Shown here in pieces: positions 35,601-45,476 of a stretch of DNA of 64,000 nucleotides (within the stretch, counting starts at the first letter, position 1; every line of letters begins with the position of its first letter). Under the pieces are notes generated by a model. It was not told where the DNA came from. It did no database searches and saw only the letters and a program-made list of their open reading frames with translations. The translations under genes and the position numbers were made by a program. This DNA is from Trichosporon coremiiforme (lineage: Eukaryota; Basidiomycota; Tremellomycetes; Trichosporonales; Trichosporonaceae), in NCBI GenBank assembly GCA_039545355.1, contig BCJJ01000006.1, positions 744,001 through 808,000 of the forward strand, given 5' to 3'.

Positions 35601-35914
35601 CGGTTGCTGCTGCATTCCGGCATAGTTTCTGTACGACCACTGGGTGTCAGCTGCTTAGGCAAGGGCCAGCTCACCTCCATAAACTTGAACATGACTGCAT
35701 CGTTAGCTGTCAAGGAACAGAAGATAATCTTCCACTTACAAAGCCATGTGCAGATCAGAGCGCCGATGGCGACACGGATGAACGTGAATGGCTTGCCCTT
35801 CAGCAAAGTCTCGGGCGATTTCTGCGATAAGATAGAGGCGAACACGAAGCCGAACGACGCAAAGATGATCGAGAAATAGCCAATGAAGATGGCCCAAGCC
35901 ACTGACTCGTTCAT
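32692..35914 (-). CDS. ALG11: ALG11 alpha-1,2-mannosyltransferase fused in frame to an N-terminal polytopic membrane domain
   Basis: ALG11 adds the fourth and fifth mannoses (alpha-1,2) to Man3GlcNAc2-PP-dolichol on the cytosolic face of the ER. Nine exons (35914-35740, 35694-35675, 35639-35462, 35421-34617, 34562-33738, 33647-33470, 33413-33237, 33194-33113, 32960-32692) give 902 residues with every phase consistent. The glycosyltransferase part starts about [20 protein letters not shown] and includes DTMGYAF, SYTHYPTVSADM, VVYPPCDT, LAQFRPEKDHAKQL, EHFGINVVEFMAAGLIP and VHASAGPLLDIV. Family members have about 500-600 residues with one N-terminal helix. Here about 290 extra residues precede it, starting MNESVAWAIFIGYFSIIFAS, with about nine hydrophobic helices and no stop before ALG11. 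Exon 2 is 20 nt. Alternatives: two genes with an unseen end, or a lost stop. ALG11 identity 0.95; fusion about 0.5. Confidence 0.85.
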
Positions 35915-36194
35915 CTTGGCTGGAAGATGAAAGTCGTCGTGTGCTTGGGAATGTTGAGTTGGATCAAGAAAGTCGATGCGGTTATTGCTGCGCTCGTTGT
36001 CATGACACGCACCTGCATTTAGCCGCTTATCGGACGCCAGAGTGGAGGTCGCAGAGTCACGTGATCGCCATTCAACGCCGTCTGACCTGAAAGATGAGCG
36101 ACTGTTCGGGCCGCGATCCACCGTCACAACAATCTCTGCGCTACCGCTCATCCATCCAGCCTGGCGGCCCGAACCCTAGAGACAGCCAGCCAAG
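35915..36194. promoter_or_regulatory. Divergent promoter of the ALG11 fusion gene and the U-box cyclophilin, TCACGTGA at 36057-36064
   Basis: 280 bases between divergent start codons. It contains a perfect TCACGTGA palindrome; the string CACGTGATCGC is identical to that before WAPL at 13861. Confidence 0.5.
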
Positions 36195-38251
36195 ATGGGA
36201 AACAACTCCGACAAGATGTACGTGACTCACGCCGAGCACGCCGCGGGTCACCACACTGCGTCCAGCGGTGGCAAACAGAGGGTTTCGAACCAGGTCCTTC
36301 GCTTGCCTTTGTGAGTTCTTGAAAGCTCTGGCTGAACTGACGTCAGTGACTCTTGCGCGCTCTCATTGCAGCCTTTTAAGAACCCTGTTGCTGTAATCGC
36401 CGATACTCCAGACGGAGAGGAGCGCCGCGCAGATGTTTTCGACCTCCTGAACATCATTCCATACATCAGGAAGTATAAGACTAGTGAGTGCACGGTTCAG
36501 ACATTGCAGCTAACGCGACCAGACCCAGTGACGGGGAAGCCTCTTGAGACAAGTCAGCTCATCAAGCTCAACTTCTTCAAGGTAAGCTTGAACGCATGTG
36601 ACCATGTGCTGACTGCTGTAGAACTCCGAGGGTGCTTATCATGACCCGATCACGTTCAAAGTCTTCTCGCCTCACGTGCACATCGTCTTCCTGAAGAACA
36701 CTGTGAGCTTCAATTTTCCTGTTCCCAAGCTGACAGAAAGGGCAACGTCTTCGACATGGCCTCGCTGCAGCTTCTTGCGATAAAGTCCAAGTCCTGGCGA
36801 GACCTGATGACCGACGAGCCGTTCACGCGAGCGGACATCATTACCATTCAGAACCCCGACAACCTGAAGGCACGGATGCTGGAGGACTATGACTATCGTA
36901 AAAACGAGAAGAAGGTCGGAGGTATGTTGCTGTGTTAAATCAGAGTTTACTGACTCCAGATGGCGATCTGGCCGACGACCCATTGAAGGGTATCAACGTG
37001 GACGCCGCTGGTGGAGCCAGCAAGGTGCTGAAGATGCTGGCTGAGAAGGTGAGCTGACGGCTTTGCCGTCTTGGGCATAGCTGACATTGCAGACGAAGTC
37101 CGAGCTTCCCTCAGCGGAGAGCACACCGCCGCCCCCAAAGGAGAAGGAAGGCGTGGTTGCCAAGAGACAGGAAGAGCAGCTGGCATGTAAGCCAAGCGTT
37201 TTCACCTGCAACTAACGTCAGACAATGCTACGAACTTCACAACGGGACGCCAAGCGGCCTCTCTTACCAGCACATCATGGGCACCGCAAGTCAAGAACGA
37301 GAGGGAATTGCTGGACGAGGAGGAGTACATGTTCGACGAGCTGAAGAAGCCGACCAAGGAGAAGGAGCGTTTGAAGTCCAAAGCTTATGCCACCATCATG
37401 ACCAACTTCGGTGGATTGAACGTTGAGCTTCACGGAGACCGAGCGCCGAAGACGGTCTACAACTTTGTTCAGCTCGCGAAGGAGGGCAAGTACGACAATG
37501 TCGTTTTCCATCGCCTGATCCCCGGTTTCATGGTGAGCTCAAATTTTCATCAATCTCTGCTAACATCAGGTCCAAGGTGGTGATCCGACGGGCACCGGAC
37601 GAGGTGGACAGAGTATCTGGGGAGAACCTTTCAGAGATGAGTACATGGAGAAGGGAGCGTTCAAGCACGATGGTCGAGGAGTCATCTCCATGGCGAACAG
37701 CGGACCGAACTCGAACGGCTCCCAGTTCTTCATCACGTTCCGCGAGACGCCACACCTCAACAGCAAGCACACTGTGTTTGGAAAGCTGGTCGGCGGCGAG
37801 GACGTGCTGAACCGGATTGAGAGGATCCCCGTGCGACCAGGAGGCGACCGGCCGACGAAGGACATCGTGATCAAGAGTGTGCAAATGTAAGCTGGTTTGT
37901 GCCTTTTCGCAAGCTGACGCCAGCCTGCAAGACCCGTTTGAGGACTTCAAGAAGAAGCTCGCGGAGAAGCTCGCCCGCCGAGACCAGTCCGAGGAGGCTC
38001 AGCGGAAACGAGCGGAGAAGCAGGCCGCTCGTGAGAAGGACCGAACGACGTGGCTCGGAACGCATCTCGGAGACAAGTCGGAGTCGGCGGCTCAGCGTGA
38101 CGAGCGGAAACGCAAGGCCGACGAGGCTGGGGTGGGCAAGTATCTCAACGCCGCTTCTTCGGCCAAGAAGCCGGCTGCCTCACCTATCGAGTTCGGTGGC
38201 GAAAAGAAGAAGCGCAAACCTGGTGGCTTCGGAGACTTCTCAGGATGGTAG
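36195..38251 (+). CDS. CYP8: U-box peptidyl-prolyl isomerase (cyclophilin) of the PPIL2/CYP60 family
   Basis: Nuclear protein with an E3-type U-box and a cyclophilin domain; animal PPIL2 is a spliceosome component. Ten exons (36195-36310, 36347-36483, 36523-36581, 36622-36702, 36741-36921, 36960-37048, 37093-37186, 37222-37532, 37570-37886, 37924-38251) give 570 residues. The start [15 protein letters not shown] matches the MGKRQ..DKMYIT start of PPIL2. The U-box lies about residues 38-110 ([35 protein letters not shown]). The cyclophilin domain lies about residues 280-450 ([52 protein letters not shown]). A Lys-rich tail ends GGFGDFSGW, like the human GFGDFSSW end. Many tiny introns with a uniform CTGAC/CTAAC branch support the model. 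The symbol follows the fungal cyclophilin naming habit and is less certain than the family. Confidence 0.93.
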
Positions 38252-38559
38252 AGCAGTGTTGTGCGGTGCGATGCGCTGCTTTCAATGAATTATTCATTCA
38301 TATGCATCAGCGGTATCCATGTTGTACTTGTATTCGTCACGAGGAACAATGGCGGAGACTGATGAACAGTGAGGGACTGCGATCGGGCACCGCCGATCAT
38401 GAGGCTAGGGCGGTTCCGGTTCTTGGTGGGGAATTCGTCGGTGCGTCAATCACGACCGACCAACCGACCACTCAACTTTATCCGTCGGCTCGATTAATCT
38501 TGACAACGCTCATCTCTCCACACCTTTCGCTACTCCACAAGCCTGGGTTACGTGCCAAC
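38252..38559. other. Short intergenic region
   Basis: 308 bases between two same-strand genes. A possible promoter for the next gene; nothing else seen. Confidence 0.5.
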
Positions 38560-39680
38560 ATGCACTGCCTAAGGCCAATCCTGATCTTCTCGCTCCTTAT
38601 ACCGATGCCGGTGAGTCGCCCCGCATACATGGACACGCAAACGATGAGCTGACACGATCGCTTCGTCCCACCCGCCTGCACACGATCTCATATCTCGCGC
38701 ACTGTCCACCCTCGGCGCGCCAACATTACCGTCTCCTTCGCTTGCTGGACTCACATGGGTCAAACGTTTCCTCTCGAACGGAGCCTATGACTGTCCTCAT
38801 GCACCGCGCGTTCGTTGACCTTCTGCGGCCACCCCTCGCCACCTGACTGCGGCATTGCCTACAACAGTCGGTCTCGCCGTTCCTCCTGGCGGTCCTTGGG
38901 TTCATCGCCTACTGGAAGATGCGGCCCTGCGGCTACTGCACCACCGTTGTGAGTAGACACTCGACTGGCAAGCTTCGATTCTCTCGGCGTAGCCTGACAT
39001 CGCAGATTGCCATTCTTTTCTTTTCGACGTCCCCATCGTCTCCCTTCCTCACTCACCTTTCGCCCTCTCCTGCGCCCCCGCCTGACAACACTCTGCCGCT
39101 CGAATCTCCGATCCCGAACCGCGGTGCGTTCTACCTGAACGGCCTGCGCCTATTCGATCCCACGCTCGTCGGCTACCGAGAGATGTCGCGTGTCTGGTAC
39201 GACGTCATCAACGGCCAGGACGAGGTGTCCGTCGACGGGCTCGGCTGGTCGCCGGGCAAGTGGAAGATAGGCATGATCTCGTCCGGGCCGAAGGATAGCG
39301 ACGGCGCGATCAAGGTCGTGGAAGACGGGGAGGCCGAGGGCGAGGACGAGTCCAGGACGCCGGCTGAGCACACGAGCGAGGCCGCTGACGCGGCCGCTGC
39401 CGAGGGTGTGGCTACCAAGGCGACGCCCTACGTTGTGCACACCGAGTCGCCGCTGCCGAAGCACTACGTTGACCTGCGGTTTGGCGGGCTGGGATTCGTG
39501 CTCGACCTTGGCTGGCGGCGGACGGACGAGGGCCTGCGCTGGGAGGTCGAGGACACGATGCGTGCGGCCGCGCTGAGCCGCCCCGCGGCTCCTGTGAAGA
39601 AGGACGTTCTCGACAGCACCGAGCCGCAGCGCGCACAGCACTCCGGCTGGCTTCGCTCTCCTTTTGTCAACTCGTGGTGA
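38560..39680 (+). CDS. Hypothetical membrane-anchored protein
   Basis: I do not recognise this protein. Proposed exons 38560-38610, 38868-38948 and 39006-39680 give 268 residues. The first intron (257 nt) ends at a good CTGAC..ACAACAG acceptor, and the second is 57 nt with CTGACATCGCAG. The N-terminus has up to three hydrophobic segments (PILIFSLLIPMP, FLLAVLGFIAYW, IAILFFS) flanking an MRPCGYCTT segment. A Pro-rich spacer follows, then a soluble domain with NRGAFYLNGLRLFDPTLVGY and HYVDLRFGGLGFVLDLGWRR, split by an acidic Ala/Glu-rich loop. The third exon is clearly coding by composition; the first exon and exact start are less certain. The conserved-looking FGGLGFVLDLGWRR motif should help a profile search. 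Confidence 0.55.
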
Positions 39681-40086
39681 ATGTAGTCCGACTATGCATG
39701 TTGTACAACGCAGCTCGCGTGGCGGTGAGTCGCCTGGCTCATCGGCCGCGCATGGACGTCCGCGTCCACACTGCCTTCCCCGCGTTATGGGGCTGACTGC
39801 CATTGTCTCCAGTCGCACAGTGTTATTCCTGCTCACGACAGCACTTCACAGCCCAACACTACTCCACTAAACAGTGAACGATTGTGTACTAGTTACAGCT
39901 GAAGGCGACCGGCTAACCTGACCATGTAGCGCGGCTCCCGAGCGCGGTCATCCCACTTCCCCGCGAATCGCTAGCGCGACAATGCACACCATGCCGGCTC
40001 GATCGCACCAACCAGCCTCACACAGCTTATCACTGTCGGCGTGCATCCCTGCACCGGCCAGTCAAACCCAAGGTATCTAAACCAAC
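39681..40086. other. Intergenic region
   Basis: 406 bases between the hypothetical membrane-protein gene and the F-box remnant. Nothing recognised. Confidence 0.5.
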
Positions 40087-40184
40087 CTACTGACTGTAAA
40101 TCCTCCTCTGCTTCAGGTGGAAGCGCTCCGCCTCGTCCATGTTGTTCCTCCACCTGACCACGTCGGGGTCAGCGGGCTTGAAGT

Positions 40185-40223
40185 AGTCCGTGATGAGAGT
40201 CCGTGATGAGAGTCCGTGATGAG
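40185..40223. repeat. Three-copy 13-bp tandem repeat inside the F-box remnant
   Basis: agtccgtgatgag is repeated exactly three times in a row. Because 26 extra bases are not a multiple of three, the expansion shifts the reading frame of the C-terminus. Confidence 0.9.
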
Positions 40224-41204
40224 CGCCGGCCGCTTAAACTGGAGCCAAGGCTTGACCTCGGACCAGCTGAAAACGTCTTCCCAGACCGTCGACAGGAGCC
40301 AGCCCTTGGTGAACATGAACTTGACGCGGCCGACATACTCCTTCGCTTTGTCGGGGTGATGCCGTGCTTCGAGCAGAGGTGGTCGAACAGCTGCACGCGA
40401 AACTTGGTTTCGAAGACATCATGCCTGGCACAGCCATTGGACATGAGTTCGAGGGTCGCCTGAGGTGATGCTCCGGCGGGGACAATGCTGCTGGCGTCCA
40501 CAATGGTGATCTGACGGAGCTTGCGGAGTGAGTATGGGAGCGACCGCCGCGACGAGGTCTCGCCAGAAACCTCCTTGCAGCTCCCCCTCCGGACTGGCGT
40601 GTCCAGAATGCGAATGTCAGAGACATGACGTCAGATGGAACGGCAGACCGGATGCTCCCTGTCGCCGGATAATCCAACTCTTCGGGTTTCTCAAAGCATA
40701 TCGGGTCGTCGTCGGCATTGTCCCAATACCAGCCGTCCATTGCCTCGTCGTGTGATATGCTCATGGACCACATATCAAGGACATTAACTGCCTCCTGAAT
40801 TGTTTGAGGTATGGACAGAGCCAAGAGCCCTGGGTCGACATTGCCGAAGACGAGGGGAACATTGCGAAGCACGAGTTTGGTGGCGTCGGCGTCTTTCAGC
40901 GCGAAGTGGAGTATCTGGCACTCAAGAGGATAGACGCAGACCTACTCGTACTCTTCGTCCGTGTCATTGTCTGGCTCCTCGTCAGAGCCACTGTAGGCGC
41001 TAAGCGGAAGTGGGAAGTAGTCAGAATGAGGGCTGGCAATGTGGTCTCTGCCGTCTCGAGAAGCGAGAAAAACCCTCAAGACCCGACACGAGGATACGAC
41101 AGGCGTTCCGGCGGAGGAGGCGAATGGAGTGCGGCTACCTGCGCTGCAGCGCCCGTTTTACCACTGTAAGGCAGTGGAAGACTTGTGGAATACGCCGAGG
41201 AACG

Positions 41205-41345
41205 GGCGATGACTGATTTGATGTTGGGGTTCGCTGAGAATCGCGGGACGATTGATTCAATGTTGGGCCTTGCTGAGAAACGTGAGGCGGCTGACTCCAA
41301 GTTGGCACCAGCCGAGGGACGACAGGCCGCTGATTATGCTGCTCC
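41205..41345. repeat. Degenerate 39-42 bp tandem repeats in the F-box remnant
   Basis: About three to four diverged units, each with a 'gctga/ctgag' core and similar spacing. On the coding strand they give diverged 13-14 residue units such as QQGPTLNQSSRDS and QRTPTSNQSSPVP. They follow directly after the F-box region. Confidence 0.5.
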
Positions 41346-41648
41346 ACTGAGGTGTCTCTGATATGAGGGAATGTAACCCCCCTCCCATAAACAACGACAT
41401 GAGCGGAGACACAGGCGGCCAGTGGGCTTTTGACGAGAGCGTTGAAGTAGGAGTTGACGCGCAGGCAGCGCCGCAGAGCAGGAGGTCTGAGGTGCCAGAG
41501 AATCTGACTGACTACCTCTGGGGGAAGATCGGTTGAGCTGTTGCTCATGGCGGTAGAGTGAGCCGCCGCTGATATTGAGGATGCTGAGGTGGAGAGAGAC
41601 CAACAGACCGCCGCCCCCGAAGGCCGACTGTGAAGGCGAACAACGTGG

Positions 41649-42061
41649 TCATGTTTCGCTTTGCGAAGGACCAAATGTCTCCTTGGCAGTGAGGACGCTG
41701 TAAGCGTCTCCGGAGTCGATCCAGTCCTTCATAATCGTGAAGCTGAGCTGCGTGCTGCGAAGGGAGACCTCCTTCGAGCCGACCTCGGGGTCCTCAGCCA
41801 TGCCGTTGAAGTGCGCCAGGCGCATAGTCGTGTCGAGCTCGGCGTGGAGGCAGGGCTCCTCGCCGTACGTCTCAACCAATTGGGGAGGTACTTCCGGCGA
41901 ATCTGGGGCTCGATGACGCAGCCCGGCTGCCAGCAGCTGGTGAGCGAGAGGCAGACGAGGTTGACGAACTCGAAGTCGATATCGACGTACTTGGCCTTGG
42001 CAAGCTCGCGGGCGAGGCTGTCGAGCAGCTTGGACGATTAATCATCGAAGGTGTGGCTCAT
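41649..42061 (-). pseudogene. Broken fragment of an unknown protein gene
   Basis: On the minus strand an ATG at 42061 opens MSHTFDD, then a TAA at 42038-42040. Right after it, in the same frame, clearly coding-like text runs on (SSKLLDSLARELAKAKYVDI, then DFEFVNLVCLSLTSCWQPG). Near 41885 the frame shifts by one base; the next frame reads LVETYGEEPCLHAELDTTMR, then LAHFNGMAEDPEVGSKEV, and ends at 41649. The two pieces look like one former protein with a nonsense codon and a one-base shift. I do not recognise the family. It ends 101 bases before the start of the F-box remnant, so the area seems to be a graveyard of accessory genes. Confidence 0.5.
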
Positions 42062-43666
42062 CGCACCGAACCGATGCACTGCAATGCACGGTAGCTGCTA
42101 CTCTCATCCCAACGATCAATGGCAAGTGGCGGCTTCGGTCAGAAAATTCGAATATTCAATGGAAACGTCTGTTGCTTCAGCCATGGAGAACGGGCAGAAG
42201 AATTGCGTTCTGGCCCTGAAACGTCACTGCACCGGGTCGAACAAGTTAAAACACTAGGCGGGGTTGGAGGAAAAAGCCATGCTGACGAGTGACAGGGGTT
42301 GATGAGTGCTGGTCTACGTATCATGGAGTCTGTATGAGCCAGATCTCAACGTGCTAAAGCCAAGGCTCACGGACCTCGAGCTCGGGAAAGCGGCCGCTTA
42401 ACGTCGAAAAAGCGAGGGTATTGGCATGAATGCATGGGCCCCAGTTACTCCTATTGCTGACAGGTCTACGTTTTGGTAACGTAGCTCGGGGATTCCGCTG
42501 TGCATGCAGAGCCGATGAACGCAGGAGGGCTGACTTCGTACGTGGCGGCCGTGTTACCTGCCATCTACCCGACAGCGCTGAGCAACGGGCTAGATAAGAC
42601 GTCGATTACAAAATTGAGAGATCGACCTGGCGCTGATTAGCATATACCGATCCCTCAATTAACACTCTGTATTTCAGGGCGCCCAGCTAGCGTGACAGTG
42701 CTCCCGTGCCGCTTGCGTCCCGGATCATCGAGGTTAGTCACCCGTTCGCAGATTCACCTTCCTCCGCAAAGATCATCCAAGGTCTTCCTTTCTCACCAGC
42801 TTCCAGCCTCGGACAAATGACCTTGTCTGCACACCAGCTCCTCGTCTACTGTCTGCAAGTGAACCTACGATCCTCAGAGTGAGTTCGACAATCCTCGCCC
42901 TCGGTCCTGCTCTGGTCGCAAGGGGAGCCCAGACCACGCGGTGCTCCTTCCCTGTCACGTCGACGGCTATCCTTCGTTCTCGAAAGAGCAGACCGCTTTC
43001 GTAATCTTTCCCCTTCTTACTCGCCCTCTTCAGGCTTCTGCACAGGACGCACCACGGACCGTACGGACTGCGGCATGCGGTCCATATGCGTGGCCCCGTC
43101 CTTCCCCGCATTCTCCTCTGAAGCCCCGTGTTCCCCAAAGAAAACGTTACACAGTCCGTGCGGTGTGCGCTTTTCTGACACCAGCCGCACCGATCGCCCC
43201 GGTGCACACACATCAGGAGCCTGTCCGAGAGCCCGAGAATCCAGCCTTCCAATGGAAGAGGTCTAGCAGTCCCCCGTGCCCAAGCTACAGGTTATGATTT
43301 GGCCCACAAAGGCGGATGAGCACAGGTACCTGATGGACACAGACTGTATGACGATGACGCAAGTGCGTTCAGTCATGCACTCTTCACCCCATTTGGCTCG
43401 CGAGACGCTGCACGCTCGTCACTGTCCGCTTCCGTTCCCGACTAGCCCTATCTCTACGGTTGGAACGATAGATCTGGCCGTGGTCCGGGCGGAACGAGAG
43501 CAGATTATAAGCTGCGCGGTCTGGCTCTATGTGGTCGCTTCCTCGCTCGCACCGGACAGTAACGACTATACGTACACGCAGGCGAAGCTTCCTGTCGCGT
43601 CTCACCCTCCCCGTCAACTTCTGCTACGCCTTTCACGACCTCGACGACCCAGACGTCACCACAGCC
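42062..43666. other. Intergenic region before the carbonic anhydrase gene
   Basis: 1.6 kb with no credible gene. The last 100 bases are pyrimidine-rich on the plus strand, as expected for a fungal promoter/5' leader. Confidence 0.5.
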
Positions 43667-45476
43667 ATGCCTTCTGTCTCCGACTTCCCCGAACTGCAGG
43701 CTCTTCTGGCCACCAACCAGAGCTGGGCTAAGAACACCGCCGAGAACGACCCGGAGCTCCTGCCGACTCTGGCCACTGGACAGAAGCCGGGTGTGCTCTG
43801 GATCGGCTGCGCCGACTCGCGCGTCCCTGAGACCACCGTGCTCGGCAAGAAGCCGGGAGACGTCTTCGTTCACGTGAGTATTCGTTGCTGTTGCTGAAGG
43901 TGTTGCTGGGTCCCGGAGATGTAGAGGGGTCGACTACGTTATGCTCAGAAGTCCGCAGGTGACGGAATGATACGGGGACCTGGAGTCGGAGGGGCGGACC
44001 ACCCCGTATCTGGGTATCACGCGGACTTCCGTCGACGATTACCTTTCCGAGCCGGTCGGCATGCAGGCGGGGTTGATTGAGCGTGCGCTCTGTTCCTCAC
44101 GGATCTATTCCTGACGACGTTCTCTGACTCCGAGTCCGAGCACTGTGAGGAAAGTCTCGGAGATGCTTCTTTGCATTCGCACAGTGTCTATCTGCAGTCT
44201 CCCCCACTTTCATGGTCTGCGTCACCGCCTCCGTTATTGTTCATCCGCCACATCCAGCGTGGTGCCTTTGCTCAACCGGGCAACCGTCCCTTCCCATGTT
44301 TTCTCGCCAGATTAAATGTCCTGACGATCTTAGCGCAACATCGCGAACCAGGTAAGTTTCAAGCCAGAATCGGTATCAGCGTCAGCAAGCGGCAGGGTCG
44401 ACCGGGCGGAACACGCAGAGCGATGCACGGACCGGATTCCTAGACCCCAGACTCGACAGTCCAAGCGCCCCGGATCTGGGCACTGTGCATGCCCGATGCG
44501 TCCATCAGTCGTGTTCCACGTTTGTCGACATGGGGTATCCGGGGGCGAGGGCTACTCGAGCTCGGACCGCTCGAGCAGCTCCGAGCTTTGAGGTAGTGCG
44601 GAATGACCAAATCACGCAACCATGGCGGCATGCCCGTGCATTGGCGTTGGTCCGTTTCTCCGTCGAGACTTCCCGTTTGCGGATCGGGCTGTTTGGGCGC
44701 TCGTCCAGACGTTGTGTCCCATGCATAGCTAATCCGGGGAGCGGAGGAGGCGCCTAGTGGCGTTGGGCAGTGAGAGATGAAATATCCGGGGGCCACGAGG
44801 GGTGGGTGGCCTGAGCATGTTTCCAGTTGCCCGCTCGGACTGGCAAGGAGCGTGCTCTCAAATCTCATGGGCACCTCGAGTGGGGGAGGGGTGTTTGGTG
44901 CAGTGTAGAGCGAAGAGCGGAGGAAGTGCCGAGCGCTTAACGAACAAAGGGCGAAGAGCTCACTCATACTCAGTTCTGCCCCAACGATGCGTCCGCGAAT
45001 GCGCTGCTGAACTACGGCGTCCTGCACGTCGGCACGAAGCACGGTACGTTCGTTCAGCGGACATCGGCCGGACGCAGTTCTATTCCGCCCAAGAACATAA
45101 CTGACCTCAGTCATCGTCACGGGTCACACGGCGTGCGGCGGCTGCATCGCCGCCCACTCGCTTCCGGCGGACACGGAGCCGACCAACGCTCTGCTCGAGT
45201 TCCTCGACCCGCTGGTCAAGCTGCGTGCCGGTCTCGGCGCGGACGCGACGGTCGAGGACCTCATGGTCGCAAACGTGAAGAAGGGTGTCGAGAACGTCTG
45301 CAACTCGGCGGTGAGTAGTCTAGCTGGCTGTTCGCAACGCGGCGAAAGCTAACGTACAGACGATGCAGGATGCGTGGGCCAAGGGCAAAGACGTCTACGT
45401 GCACGGATGGGTGTACGACCTGGCCAGCGGGCGCTGCCACGACCTCGGCATCTCGCGCGGTCCTCCCTTGGCATAG
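43667..45476 (+). CDS. CAN2: Beta-class carbonic anhydrase
   Basis: Zinc enzyme converting CO2 and water to bicarbonate; in basidiomycete yeasts it supplies bicarbonate for growth and for adenylyl cyclase signalling. Exons 43667-43873, 44334-44351, 44974-45043, 45111-45310 and 45360-45476 give 203 residues in one frame. Zinc ligands and catalytic dyad are visible: Cys48-Ala-Asp50-Ser-Arg52 (WIGCADSRVPE) and His104/Cys107 in VTGHTACGGC. The family string FVHRNIANQ is assembled across the first intron, with the 18-nt exon supplying only RNIANQ. Introns 1 and 2 (460 and 622 nt) are far longer than others in this window; alternative 5' structures are possible. The product ends DLGISRGPPLA. The symbol is by analogy with Cryptococcus CAN2. 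Confidence 0.9.

Larger units (their letters stand above)
40087..41548 (-). pseudogene. Decayed F-box protein gene
   Basis: The minus-strand start MSNSSTDLPPEVVSQILWHL, then LRRCLRVNSYFNALV, is a clear F-box, the Skp1-binding part of SCF ubiquitin ligases. Downstream, coding-like text continues in pieces: SGSDEEPDNDTDEEYE, an in-frame TAG at 40942-40944, then ILHFALKDADATKLVLRN...PEELDYPATGS. Near 40600-40635 the good frame changes without visible splice sites, resuming at DIRILDTPVRRGSCKEVSGE. At 40185-40223 the unit agtccgtgatgag is present three times; removing the two extra copies (26 bases) restores a sensible end, KRPALITDYFKPADPDVV..RRIYSQ, stopping at 40087. One stop, one shift and one expansion argue for a pseudogene. 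A GT..AG intron (about 41136 to 40991) could join the F-box exon to the acidic segment. Assembly errors are the alternative. Confidence 0.65.

Noticed and set aside
36270..36300. B-box-like 'ggttcgaaacc' on the minus strand as a tRNA gene
   Set aside because: It lies inside exon 1 of the U-box cyclophilin, and no A box or acceptor stem is present.
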